From contig JAITYX010000012.1 in NCBI GenBank assembly GCA_021018815.1, positions 6,063,001-6,127,000 on the forward strand: DNA of 64,000 nucleotides, read 5' to 3'. Numbering within the stretch: position 1 is the first letter of the stretch; every line of letters begins with the position of its first letter. The DNA comes from Talinum fruticosum. Taxonomy: Eukaryota; Streptophyta; Magnoliopsida; Caryophyllales; Talinaceae. The notes beneath the pieces are model-generated. The model saw only the letters and a program-made list of their open reading frames with translations, was not told the origin of the DNA and did not search any database. Below are positions 44,640 through 56,900 of this stretch, piece after piece. The translations under genes were made by a program, and so were the position numbers.

Positions 44640-46479
44640 TGAAGACTTAGGTATGACTCGATCGACCCCTTGAATGTGTTTTGATTTTATGCATTCATTT
44701 AAATGTAGGATAAAACAAGAAGCATCCTCAAAGAAATTCATATAACTAAGTCATATCCTTTATGATTCATCATTTTAATATGACTTGTTCATTACTTAAC
44801 TCGGACTTAAGAATATTAAGTATATCCGACTAAGTTTGTGACTCGAAAGTAGAATCCGAGTTAGACATGACAAATTGAGTTAGGCTCACCTACTTATTTC
44901 TCATATTCTGGCCTCCTTAGTTGGACTCGGACATTTAGTTTGTCTAAGATATTTCATATTTAACATGTCTATTTTATCATGGCAAACATCATAATTTGAT
45001 CTTGGATTGAATTATTTTAGTCATGCTTTAACCCAAAACTCACGCCGTTATTTGTTTAATCATGCGTAATAATAAAATGTCTAAGTAACTCATGTTCCCA
45101 TTAAGATTGAATGATTTATTTATGAATTTTGACATATCTGAAATATGCACATATTGAATATTAGACTTGAAATATTCCTGATTAATAAATTAAGGATAAT
45201 TAGTCATTAAACGCTATATTTAGACTAATCCTTATCTAAGTATGGACCAAAGTATTTTTATACTTTGAGAACCATTGTGCTTAATGGTTTTGTAGGTTTT
45301 TCTAATGTCAATTATCTGAAGAAAAAGAAAAAACAAAAGGCTTTTGACTCGTTAAAATAATGCCGGATAAAAAGTTGGAATTTCTAGAAAAGCTCGGAAC
45401 CGATCGACACCTTTGTGTGTTACTTGTTTTGGGTAATATTTTATTTCTTAATCGGACGGTGTTTTCTTTCTGCATTTCCAATATACAAAAGATGGAAAAA
45501 TATTTGTTGGAACCTAGCACCGAGGCATAGTGGCTATTTCAAGAAGGTCTAGAAATCTAAGTGACTCGGACTATCCGTTACAACGGCTAGCTCACTAAAA
45601 AGCTTCGCGAAAAGACGTTCAAGACTTAACGTCTATCTCTTTAAGGTAAACTATTTATAAAAGCCTTAGCACAAGATTTCAACGGAAGAATGGAAGAAAA
45701 AGAGAGACCATATTGAATATCTTCTTTAGCATAAAACTCCCACATGTAATTCTACTATTATGAGTTGTATTCTTCTAAGTCGGTTGTATTGTAATTCTTA
45801 CTACACTTCTCCTACTCTTTCTCTTTAACTAAGTTGTAAAGGCTACCTCAACTCAATTGTCCCAAACTGTAAAGGTTATCTCGGTTTGGAAGTGCCGAGT
45901 TAGATAAGGAAACTTATAACCTTGGGAAAAATTGTGTCTGGAGTTGATAAGGAAACTTCAACTCGGAGGACCCTAAGTTGATAAGGTAACTTCATCTTGG
46001 AAGTACTAGGTCGATCGGGTAAGGTAAATTCTGAGCACTGGGAGAAATTGTAATAGAATTGTTTGGGAACAAATCTGGGAAGTCATATTCATTATAATTA
46101 AGGATTTAATTAGTGGATTTGAATTGGTGTCCGGATTGACACCGTCGGTTGTTTTTTGCCTCGGGAGGGTTTCCACGTACTTTTGACTTGTCATATTTTT
46201 CTCTCTTCTCTGTCTGAGTCATTTAGACTCGGTTATGGCCTTGACCGAGCTCAAACTCAATATTCTCTTAACATTTTGAGTGCTCGGTTCAATGAACTTC
46301 AAAACTTCACCTCTGTCTAAGTCAACTAGACTCATATCTATTTCGAGTTCATTATAGACTTAGAATTCCCTTTATGAGTTTTGACTTGTGCTTGAAAATT
46401 TGTAACTCGCAAAATTTCCTTCTCAATCTATGCTCCTGCCCCCTCTAGGGTGATTTATCCTCTCCAAGTTGAACCTTCA
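44640..46479 (+). repeat. Copia LTR (family A variant) shared by two elements
   Basis: From TGAAGACTTAGG (44640) to GAACCTTCA (46479), about 1,840 bp. Start and end agree with the family A LTR at 58987-60506 (TGAAGACTCGG to AACCTTCA). TATTTATAAAA is near 45655. It follows pol and directly precedes a PBS and a second gag, so it is both the 3' LTR of the upstream element and the 5' LTR of the next. Confidence 0.75.
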
Positions 46480-46493
46480 ATTGGTATCGAGCC
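46480..46493 (+). other. Primer binding site of second copia copy (altered)
   Basis: ATTGGTATCGAGCC, the same altered tRNA-Met site as at 306-319. Confidence 0.8.
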
Positions 46494-46535
46494 TAGCATT
46501 CTCAAAGCATCTAACAATCCAAAGGTTTAAAGATC

Positions 46536-48330
46536 ATGGCTCATCCTATTGGAGAATTCGAAGAAGGATGATCTCTTTTGAGGCTACCTAAGTTCAAGGG
46601 TCCAACATCGTCCACTTGGAAGAAGCTTATGGAATGCTTTATCCAATACTACAATGAAGAAGTTAGGGATGGCATCTTCAACGAAAACCACATTTTTATC
46701 AAGCAAGTTGGAAATCAAACAGTGGCAAAACCGACATGAGAATTCAATGCAGGAGAGAAGGATAGGCACACAAAAATTTCAAAGCTATGAACATCCTTAT
46801 GTGTACCATAGATGCTTCGAAGTACAACAAAGTCTTGACTTGTGACACAACTTAAAAGTTGTGGGACACCTTGGTGACAACATATAAAACAACAAGCCAA
46901 GTGGAACAAACTAAGATCAGCCAATACCTCCACAACTACAAGCTATTCAAAACGGAAGAAGATGAAAGCGTCACCGAGATGTACATCAAATTCATAGAGA
47001 TTGTTAATAATCACATATCTCTCGGTAAGAAGATGCCTAATAAAGAAGTTGTCGAAAAGTTCTGAGATGCTTACCGAAGAAGAAATGGGGTCCGAGAGGT
47101 GACTAGCATTGAAGAAGCACAGGACCTCAAGCAAATTGAACTTAGATGAGATCATAGGAAAACTTCTAACCCATGAGCTACATCTCCAAAAGAAGGATTC
47201 TGCGGTTATCCCAAGAAGGAACATTGCATTAAAAGCCTCAAAAAAGGTTAACTAAGTTCAAGTATTATTGACTGAGAAGAGGACCTAATAGAGCAAATTG
47301 TCAAAGGCTTCAAGAAGATGATGAAACATCATAAATTGAAAAAGAAGCTTAAATTTGAGGTCCTCGGAGGAGAAAGAAATGGTAAACTTGCTCATCCTCT
47401 CAATTCTTTTCTTAGTAATTATTTTGGGTGTTTTGAGTGTGATAACAAGGAACACACCATCAAATATTGTTTGAAAAAGAAAAAAGACTACAAAAGGAAG
47501 AAGAAAGACATCACTTATAGTGAAGATGAGGAAGACACTGGCGAAGATTCTAAGTGTATGATTGCTATAACCGACTCATACATAGAAATTGAGTCGAAGA
47601 AGACTCATATGATTTAACAGAACCGATCCTCGGGAGGTAATCAATTACTATCTTAAGTTTTCTAAGATAGACCTTATAAAGTATATTTTTTCTATAGAGG
47701 AAAGTTCAACTTTGATTCTTCCCTCTTTCAAGAAAAACTTGAGTCTCTTGAAATTGAGAACAATTTTCTGAAAATTATCTAGAAAAACTAAGACTCGGTT
47801 TAAAGGTACTTGAGACTAGCTTGAGGCTGAGTCCGAGTACCTCGGATATGAGAATTAGCGTTTACAGAAAAAGTTGGATAAGCCTTAGAATTTGAATTTA
47901 AAACTCATTCAAGGTTAGAAAAACCTTGATCTCCTTCTTGGTTTTGAGCATATTTCTTTTCGAAAAGAAGGTTTGGGTTTTAATTCTAAAAAGGAGGATA
48001 ACTCCTATAAAGATCTTTTCAAGAAGGATTCACAAAAATCTTTTTAGAAAATCCGAGTCCAGTCCAACTCAAATAGTAAGAAAGAGAACTGAGCTCGTAA
48101 AGGTTTATCAAAAGAAGTCTACTCGGACTTTTTCAAAAGAAAAGATTTTAACAAACCCGAAACTCAATTTTCGAAAGGAAGACTCATAATCGGACCCTTC
48201 CGAAGATTATTCAAATTTGGGTTACCAAAAGTGCCTTTTCTCCAAAACTAACCTCGGTAAGAATAGTTACTGGGATTTGTTAGAGGAAGCGGGAAGGGTT
48301 TTTTGTTTCCTTTTGCAGGTACACCACAAA
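46536..48330 (+). pseudogene. gag: Copia gag and linker, broken
   Basis: ATG at 46536 opens MAHPIGEFEEG, then a stop. LPKFKGPTSSTWKKLMECFI follows. The core at 46859-47065 (QVEQTKISQYLHNYKLFKTE, EMYIKFIEIVNN) is open but then frameshifts. A full zinc knuckle, CFECDNKEHTIKYC, is at 47429-47470. The linker (47640-48330) is the serine/lysine-rich region with GRLIIGPFRRLFKFG-like sequence. Protease and integrase are absent. 48340-48470 resembles the pre-RT linker of the copy at 28990-29070, so an internal deletion removed pol. Confidence 0.8.
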
Positions 48331-48339
48331 ATAAAGGAA

Positions 48340-48766
48340 GAATCAGCTTTGATGCTCGAGAGAGTACCGAGAATTTTAACTTGATCAGTCAAAATTTTAG
48401 GAAAGCACTCAAGTAAAAAATCTAATCTTCTCATTGAGAATATTAACTCGGACATCAACTAAGGTATGATCGACCTTACTTATGATTACATCAATTGATA
48501 TGACTGATATAATTCATGTTTAACTTTACAATTTTTAATTGGTATCATTTATCCAATATTTCTTTCTCTCCTTGCTCCTTAATCTCAAATTCTTTTCTCG
48601 CAACATTTTGTTCTCTCCTTGTTTAATTTTGATTGAATGCATTGGGGGAGAGAATAATGGAATTCTTTTGATTAAGGAAAAGAAATAATGCAAAAGTTAA
48701 ACTTAGGGGAGTTCAACGGTTTAGGGGAGAGAATTATGAAAAGTTTCACAAATTTAAAATGCTCCT
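48340..48766 (+). other. Copia pre-RT fragment and 3' non-coding region
   Basis: 48345-48470 aligns with the pre-RT linker of other copies (a NFRKALK-like and ENINSDIN-like reading). The rest is non-coding and has two purine-rich runs, TTGGGGGAGAGAAT near 48640 and TTAGGGGAGAGAAT near 48720, that could be polypurine tracts. It is interrupted at 48767 by an Ogre LTR. Confidence 0.5.
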
Positions 48767-50715
48767 TATAGACACCTAAAACATGTCGTCCCCTATCTTT
48801 TTTATTTCTATAATTTATATTCTTGGCCCGATGATGAAATTCGAGTCCTATTTGAGGATCCGGATCATAGACTATATTTGACCGGCATGACGAAGCCAAT
48901 AAACCATAAAAAACCCCTTAGCACCAAATAAAATAACCTTTTTCCTTGGGTTGGTCAAAAATCCCTTTTTTCGGATGGTCCAAGCCCGGGTCAAATCTCT
49001 AGAGTCAATGGAAGTCTAATGCCGCGTGTGGGAGATTTCAAGTTTAAAATCTTGCGTTTCACTTTTGTCCAACCGGACACGGAACCGAGCATCTTAAAGT
49101 GACGTTAAGCGTTGCATTTCATGATCACAAGTATCAAAGTGCTGCGTTTAGCTCCAAGACAGTTCACCCAAGACAAGGAGCACACCTCCCCAAAATGTAA
49201 CCGTATGGCCGACACCTCCTACCCGGATTAGTTCGCACCGAAACGCTGCATTTTGGCCTGAAAAGTCCATTTACGGCATGGAAGGTAACGAAACCCTAGA
49301 GCAACACTCGGGTGGCCAGCACCCTACCGCAATTCTATCCGATTTTATCACTTCAATTTTGCCCAGCTTTTGCAGACTGATTCTGTTATAGTTTTTAACC
49401 GCTGGCCAAGGCCTAACTCTAGGTCATTTCATGACCTAACCTCTTCCTATAAATATAGAGCTTAGGCTCTCATTTTAGAACGACTTATTCCTTAGCGTTA
49501 CTCTATTAAAAAGTAACCTCAAAAGGTTGTTTTCCTAAACACTACGCCGTTGAATCCTTACTAAGAGCTAATGAATATTCAGTTATTCTAATCTCTTGGT
49601 ATTCATTCAGCTAATCTTTCCTATTCTCTACAAACTTACCCTCACAAAACTCATAAAAGGCCCTTTTTTTATTCACCACCGTCGCATTAGTAGATCCAGA
49701 TCTCGAGATCCAAATTAGCAGGTGGGATGACCCGAGGGCATCAATTTAGCCTTCAAAATGGTTATTTATATTTTTATGTTTTCTTTATCGCTTTCTATAT
49801 TGTGGAAAAGAATTGTATCGCTTCTATTTCCTCCCCGCCCAATGTAACCCTTTAATTTTATCGCTTTCTTTTCTTTCCACTTTTCTTTTCTTTTTTGCTT
49901 TTACTTTCTTTATCGCTTTTCCTTTCTGCCTTTACCGCTTTCATTATTATGTTTTGGTTTCTTTAAATTTCATATCGCTTGTTGTATGCTTGTGTTTAGT
50001 ATATTATTTTGATTTACTACTCAAACTAGTAATGGTCATCGTTTGATAAGCGGAACTAAAAGGCTTATCCCTACATTTCATATCCTCGCCATCGAATCCG
50101 ATTCTCGGTTCTAGACCGATGGGGTCACTTTTTAGCCTCTTTCAAATTAGTTTATCCGTACTAAGATTGGAAGAGCATTTATTTTTATTTTGTTCTTTTT
50201 TCACTCCTCAAAACCGACTGGTGACTCCTCTTTTTAATTTATTTCTATCAATTACTTCTCGATTTTGTCTATCTATAGGATAAAAGAAAAATTAGAGTTT
50301 CTAAACCTGCTAGCCAGGCCCGAGGCTGAGACTAATTTCCTCAACCGTGGCCTCCGGTCGACACCGTCATTCAATCTGATTTAATACCAATTTGGCCCTA
50401 AAGCCTCACGACATATTCAAAACACTAACTTTCTTTATTTTGTTTAGTTAAGAAATAATATCCCGGACTTTTGAAAATAATTTCTAAAATAAAATAATTA
50501 ATAAAACCACCATTCAATCTGATTTAATTAATTTCAACTTGATTTAATAAAATTCGGAAATTTGAATAAGAGATTCATCCCCTCTTTATAAGTTTTATCT
50601 TCAAAACCCTAAAGTCATTTTCATCTTCCAAAATCAAATAAAAATTTCAAAAAGCGCACCCATCCGTGGAGAAGATTGGGTTGCCTCTGTGGGGTGGAGG
50701 ACCGTGGTTCTTATA
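48767..50715 (+). repeat. Ogre/Tat LTR (copy C)
   Basis: 1,949 bp from TATAGACACCTAAAA (TG to TA) to GTGGTTCTTATA (CA to TA). TATAAATA is at 49448-49455. Inner blocks (GATGATGAAATTCGAGTCC, AATCCGATTCTCGGTTC) match LTRs F and D. Confidence 0.9.
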
Positions 50716-50716
50716 G

Positions 50717-50733
50717 TGGCCACTCCGCTGAGG
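50717..50733 (+). other. Degraded tRNA-Arg-type primer binding site
   Basis: TGGCCACTCCGCTGAGG, three changes from TGGCGACTCCACTGGGG at 32482. Confidence 0.7.
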
Positions 50734-52018
50734 ACAAATCACTTATTAAGAGGGCGAAACTTGAAAATTTGAGTAGTGATTTTTAATAATATATTTGCAT
50801 TAGGCATCCTGTATTCAGCAACCTTTAACATAGTTTAATTCTGTTGGTGGACCATTAGGTTTTACCCCTTCTAAATACTTCGGTAAGAGGCTCACACTGC
50901 ATCCCAGGTGGTCCCAACTAGGCTTGATTGCCAACAAAGGAGGTACCTCTTCCCTTGTAGCACACGCTCTTGGCTTACCGAGAGGCACCCAGGATTCAAT
51001 GCATTTTTCCTTGCCCTGCAGGTGTATAGAAGACTAAATCCTCGGGCTATGAGTCACCATGTATCCTACCTAGTCTTAACCCTCTTTTGACTATAAACCT
51101 TTGACTCTTAGGTGGCACCTTGAACTATTCATTTGCATGCTTGGATGAGTGTGATTGTTTAGATTTAATCTTCTACTTGTGAGCCTTAGGGATAGGTGAA
51201 GAGTGCTAATTAGCTCATAAAATATCTTAATAAAATTTCCTAGAGTTGGTCCATTATGTGCATTTATAATCAAAAGTCAAATTATCTTTTCCCTTTAGGT
51301 TGGTACATTAATTGCATTTCCAAGTCAGCCTAAAATCTTCCTTTAGGAGGTTTTAGGTTGTCATTGCCAATCACTCCAAAAGGTCTTACCAAGGGTTCCT
51401 CTATCTTTTAGTCGATCGACTTCTAGATTTTGGTCTTTTTATTTGTTTACATCGCCATTTTTTCATTTAGCCAAAATAAAAATAATCTTAAATAATTTGA
51501 GTCCATTTTACATTTCTCATTTAGCAAAAATAAAAATTCATCTCAAATTAGGTGAGTCTATTTTGCATTTTCATTTTCATTTAGCCAAAATAAAATTCAT
51601 CTTAAATTAGGTGAGTCCATTTTGCATTTTCCATTTAGCCAAAACAAATTCATCTTCCATTAGGATCAATCATTCACGCATTCCAATTATGCATTAGCCA
51701 AATCATAAAATTATGCCAACTAAAGTCATAAGCATCATCGCATACACTTCATTTGTTTTGCCTTCCTTATGTACATCTAAATAAAAAAGCATTCTTAGTC
51801 TCTTCTGGTCTCGCGCTTAAGCCCCTTCCTCCTAAAAGTGGTGTTCCTTCACATGGTCCTAAGCATCATCCTTTGGGCTGTAGAATAGGGAAGTCTACTG
51901 CAATTGAGTTTCGTCATAATCCAAGCTCCAAAAGGTTATAACGCCTCAACAAGGAGTCTCGACGCATCTTTTCCCCACTCGCATTACGCTCTGCTCCACG
52001 GTCTACACTAGTGCGACA
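50734..52018 (+). other. Ogre 5' internal region (copy C)
   Basis: Collinear with 32500-33860 of element F. It has the AAGAGGCTCACACTGC block (50885), the GCATTAGCCAAA tandem repeat (51470-51720, about five units) and the poorly conserved gag start (51800-52018). No intact ORF. The homology ends near 52018, at copia sequence. Confidence 0.7.
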
Positions 52019-53245
52019 TATTTTGGTGCATAACATACCAGTTCAGTTTACTTGCTTTGCTTTCCTTAACCAAACATCGGAACAATTCCTTATCCTTGCT
52101 TTTCTTAACGAAAATTCAGTCAGGATAGAGGAGCTCGATCATCTCCTTCGCTGCTTGACAAGTGCTTTCATCTCAAGAAGCACGTCTTACGCTTCTCTCG
52201 ATCTAGGATTGAGCAATCTTTTGGTTGATGGTCATAGACTGGAGAACAGTCTTGAATGACCGGAGGGTGTCCTTGAGTTCAATGGACACCAAGGAAAGCT
52301 TGTCCACGATGGCAAGTGGACAAGGCGAAAAAGAGGATCCGAGAAACACCCGAGGTGGAGGCACCACCATGTGGAGGAGGTAGAGAGAGAGGAGGTTGAG
52401 TTTGAGTCTAAGGCGGACAGGGTGGCCTCGGCTTCGAGCTATAGACCCGGACACCCGGTTGGGTCTCTTGGTATCCATACCCAAGAAGTTCTTTCTTGCC
52501 AACGACAATGGCAACCTCAAAACCGCGTTAGGATTTGAGGGGAGAGGAATTTTGAATTGCTTGAAGATAAAAGTGAGAAGAGCCCCGAAAGGAAGTGGGG
52601 TGGATTTCTTCGACCGAGTCCGAGCCGGCATAGCGGCCATCTCGCTCGATTATAGCTGGAAAGAGGTCTACTTCATAGCCCTCAAGAATATCATAAAGAG
52701 CTTTAAGATGCTTGGAGTTAGGGTTCTCCTTGCTTGAATGCCGAGAGAAAAAGGTTCTCATCAGCAGGAAACATAGAAATCGGGCTTCGACTTTAGTTGA
52801 GTCACAGAGAAATTTTTACGTGACTTAGGAAATTCTTTGGCATACTTCTCGAAGAATTCATCAGCAACCTCGTTAAAAGGTATGGGGTTGCTGTTGAGGA
52901 AAAGAGAACAGACTTTGAAAAGATGATGAAGAAGAGAGATGTTGACTTGGACAACAACGTTTTGAACTCCGGAGGTGAGTATACCCTTAGAGCTAGAGAG
53001 GTTAGAATAAAACTCGAAACAAGTTCTGGGTAGATGAACTCGCTGAAACAGAGAAAATTGTAAACCCCTATTGATTTGATGTGATTCAACCACGAAAACT
53101 TTGTGGTTGGGAAGAATTTGTCATCCAACGTTAGGTGTTGGGTGACAATAATTTTGGAAGGATTGGAAGGGCCATCTTGACTTTTTGTTCTGGGTTTCTT
53201 GGTTGTAGAACCAAGAAAATTTGGGTGGGAACCTCTTTTTGGCAT
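52019..53245 (-). pseudogene. Extra ORF 3' of copia pol (env position), degraded
   Basis: ATG at 53245 opens MPKRGSHPNFLGSTTKKPRT and a 147-codon frame. After frameshifts the reading continues at 53093-52761 (FYSNLSSSKGILTSGVQNV, PIPFNEVADEFFEKYAKEF) and 52640-52203 (GALLTFIFKQFKIPLPSNP, IVDKLSLVSIELKDTLRSF), then fades. Blocks resemble the 'putative plant transposon protein' family (PF20167), from memory. A diverged homologue is at 25782-26282. It lies 660 bp after pol, on the same strand, behind its own TATA box and CT leader. SIRE-type copia elements carry an extra ORF in this position; I see no signal peptide or membrane segment here, so I do not call it an envelope. Confidence 0.65.
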
Positions 53246-53906
53246 GTTTTGATGAGAAAAGAGAAACGATGAACTTTGAGAGAGAGAGAGATAGCTCGGA
53301 GAGAATGACAGAGTAGAGAGTAAAAGAAAATGAAAAAGTAGAAAGAGAGTTTAAAGCAATTGGTGCTTACTTGAAACTTCTTTCACTTAGCTTGAGAGTC
53401 GGTTCGTGCCTTGAAAACCGTGAGCTTGCTTGAGATGTGGTAAGCGAAAGAGAGAGTAAGTAGAGAGCAAAGTTGCGAAATGAAGGTAAAAGGATGTTAT
53501 TTATAGAGAAAGAATCGTCCTTCGGTGTTCGTTCCGCCCGGCTCTCCAACGGTCGCCTCAAATCGGTGTGTCTATTCCGCTCTCCAATGGTTAGAATTCC
53601 AGTGCTTGTCTCCTAACGGCTAGTTCTCCGATTGATCCGCACGAAAGATAGAGAGAAAAAGAGAGATTTTAAAAGAAATTTCTGAAATTCTCCACTCGAT
53701 CTAGAGATGATTTCAAAAGTTTGATGTCCACTTTTCTCAAAATGTGAGTCTGACTCGGTGAAGTTTCTAAGTGACTCGAAACCACAAACAAGTAATAACT
53801 CATAGCTCAGTATCACGAGATCAACTGAACTAATTATTATTAAAGCATAAAAATGAGACATTTAACACATTATCATACAAAGCAATTCCACTCGAAAAGC
53901 ACATAA
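53246..53906 (-). promoter_or_regulatory. Copia 3' region with TATA box and CT-rich leader
   Basis: On minus, pol stop (53907) is followed by about 400 bp of non-coding DNA, then CTCTATAAATAACAT (TATA at 53505-53498), then a C/T-rich leader (TCTCTCTCTCTCAAAG) up to the ATG at 53245. The same order with similar sequence follows the pol copy at 63455 (TATA at 63856-63863). No PBS lies between the leader and the ATG, so it does not look like an ordinary LTR. Confidence 0.6.
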
Positions 53907-56900
53907 TCATGTATTAATCATGCCAAGCTCATTCCTAATAAAGCAAAACCGATCCTCACTAAGTGGCTTAGTAAAGATATCAGCTAATTGAAGTTTGGTC
54001 AGAATGAATTCAAGTTCAATATCACCTTTCTCGAAAGGTCTCTTAGAAAATGATACCGACCTCAATATGTTTTGTCTTTGAGTGCTCGAACTAGGTTCTT
54101 GGTGATACTGATTGCACTTTGATTGTTAGACTTGATTGGAATTGATTTGAATGTAAGTCTAAGATCTCTCAAGTGTTGCTTGATCCATAAAATTCGAGCA
54201 CAGCATGCTCCTCGCTGCAATATATTCAGCTTCAGCAGTTGATAGAGTTATTGAGTTCTATTTCTTTAAGTGCCAAGATATAAGGGATTGACCCGTAAAT
54301 TGGTAGGCTCCTGAAGTACTTTTTCTATCAACTTTGTACCCAGCATAGTCAGCATCCGAGTATCTAGTGAGAGTTAATTCTGAGTCTCTTGAGTACCATA
54401 GACCTAGATTCCGAGTCCCTACAAGATATCTCGAATATTCTCTTCACCGCAAGTGAGATGTGATTCTTTTGGATTAGCTTGAAATCTTGCACACGGACAC
54501 ACACTAAACATTATGTCCGGTCTACTGGAAGTAAGATATAGCAGAGATCCAATCATACCTCAATAAAGTTTCGATCTACTGCTTTACCTTTTCGTCCGAA
54601 TCCAGCTTATATGCTCGCTGCTCATAGGGGTTGCTTGCATGTTTTACATCCTGAAGTTTGTACTTCTTTAGCAGTTCCTTGGTATACTTTGATTGATGGA
54701 CATAGATGCCATCTTTGTCTTGCTTGATTTGTATAGCAAGGAAGAAATTGAGTTCTCCCATCATGCTCATTTGAAATTCCTGTCTCATTAACTCAAAAAA
54801 TCTCGACATAGAATTTCATTAGTAGCTCCAATTATTATGTTATCAACATAGATCCGAGCAATAAGAAAGTCTTTCCCCTTGGTCTTTATAAAAAGAGTCT
54901 TGTTAATCTGACCTCTTCTAAAATCATTTTCAACCAAGAAATTGCTCAGTCTTTCATACCAAGCTCTAGGAGCTTGTTTAAGACCATAAAGAGCTTTTTG
55001 CAACTTGAAAACATGATTTGTAAATTCCGAGTTTTCAAATCCAGGGGTTGTTTAACATAGACTTCCTCTTCAATAAAACCATTAAGAAAGGCACATTTAA
55101 CATCCATTTTATACGGTTTAATATTCATGCTAGATGCAAATGCCAATAAGATTCCAATAGCTTCAATTCGGCAACATGGGCACGGGTTTCCCCACAATCA
55201 ATCCCTTCTTCTTGATTATAACCTTGAGCCACAAGTCTAGCCTTATTTCGACTACCAACCCACCTTCATCCAGTTTGTTCTTGAAAACCCATTTGGTGCA
55301 TATGACTGGGTGGTCGGAAGGTCGTTTGGTCGAGTCCATACTTGGTTTCTTTTAAATTGATTGAGTTCCTCTTGCATGGCCTCTACCCATTCAGGTTCAT
55401 TTAGGGCCTCTAGTGCATTTCTGGGTTCGAGTTAATGAAATGAATGCAGTGAATGCACATAGATTTTATAGAGAGGAACGACTTCTTACCCCACTTGTTG
55501 ATATCGGGCAAGATGTTTTCGAGTGGGTGGCTCAAAGCATATTTGAATGTTCTACATGTTCTCTGGTTTACCAGATTTGTAGGTTGAGTTGGTTGGTCTT
55601 CGAAGTCTGTTCTAATTGAGCTTGTTCATCTGATTGACCTTCAACATTCTAAGTTGGCTCTTGAGTTGTCTCATTCCGAGTCATGTTGTTCGAGTCACTT
55701 CGTTACGAGTGACTTTGATTTGATTCTTGATGAGCTCATTTTTACCAAGATCATCATCTCTCGCTGAGCTTCAGTGTCCGAGAATGTTGACTCACTCGGT
55801 TTTTCCTGTTCAATCTCATCAAAAACAACGTGGATGCTTTCTTCTACTTTGTTAGTTCTTTTATTGAAAATGCGGTAGGCTTTACTATGAGATGAATATC
55901 CAAGAAAAATAGCTTCATCCGACCGAGCATCAAACTTGGTCCGAGTGGTCCTTACCATTGTTATGGACATAACACTTACATCCAAAAGGCTTGAAGTATG
56001 AAATGTTGGGTTTCTTCCCTTTGTAGAGCTCCTATGGAGTCTTCTTTAGGATGGGTCCGATGAGGCATCTCTTCAATGTGTAGTTTGTCTGTGTTGATCG
56101 CCTCAACCCGTAAATAGTAAGGTAGATCATGTTCAATCATCATTGTCCTTCCTATTTCCTTAAGAGTTCGGTTCTTTTCTCTCCACTACTCCGTTTTGTT
56201 GAGGAGTTCTTGGTGCCGAGAAGTTGTGGGAGATACCATTTTTATCACAAAACTCTGCAAATTCCGAATAGTCGAACTCCCTTCCATGGTCGGTTCGAAC
56301 TCTCTTGATCCGAATCCGAGACTCGAACTTGAATTTTCCTGCAGAGCTTGCTGAACTTTTTGAATGCTTCATTTTTGTACTTAAAAAACAAACCTAGGTA
56401 AATCGCGAGTAGTCATCAAGAATCACAAGCACATATGATTTACCGCCGAGACTCTTGACGAGGATTTCACTACATAAGTCCATATGCAACATTTCAAGCA
56501 CCTTAGATGTGGAAACAGTTTTGAGAGATTTGAAAGATGATCTAACATGTTTCCCTTTTGTGCATGCATCACAAATTTTGTCTTTCTTAAATGCACAGTT
56601 AGGCAATCCTCCGACTAAACCATGAGAAACAAGCTTATTAATGGTATGCATGCTAACATGACCTAGTCTATGATGCCATGTCCAAGAGTCATCATGTAAC
56701 GATGCTTTTAAACAAGATAGATTCTGGCCTGGGTCGAAAGAGGAATATCATAGGTATTACCCGATCTCTTACCCGAGAGCTTAGTCTCCTTGGTAGTTTC
56801 ATTAGAAATATTGCAGTTGGTCTAAGTGAATTTTACCTCTTGACCTTTGTCACACAATTGAGAGATGCTGAGTAGATCGTACTTCAATCCTTTAACAAGG

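Noticed and set aside
53246..53906. Reading this copia 3' region as a second LTR type
   Set aside because: It has a TATA box and leader, but I find no PBS before the ATG and no clear TG/CA termini. I kept it as a promoter-like region and stated the alternative in the findings.
55413..55619. 68-codon plus-strand ORF with apparent VYQICRLSWLVFEVCSN tail
   Set aside because: It is the reverse-strand shadow of the copia pre-RT linker, which is read on minus.
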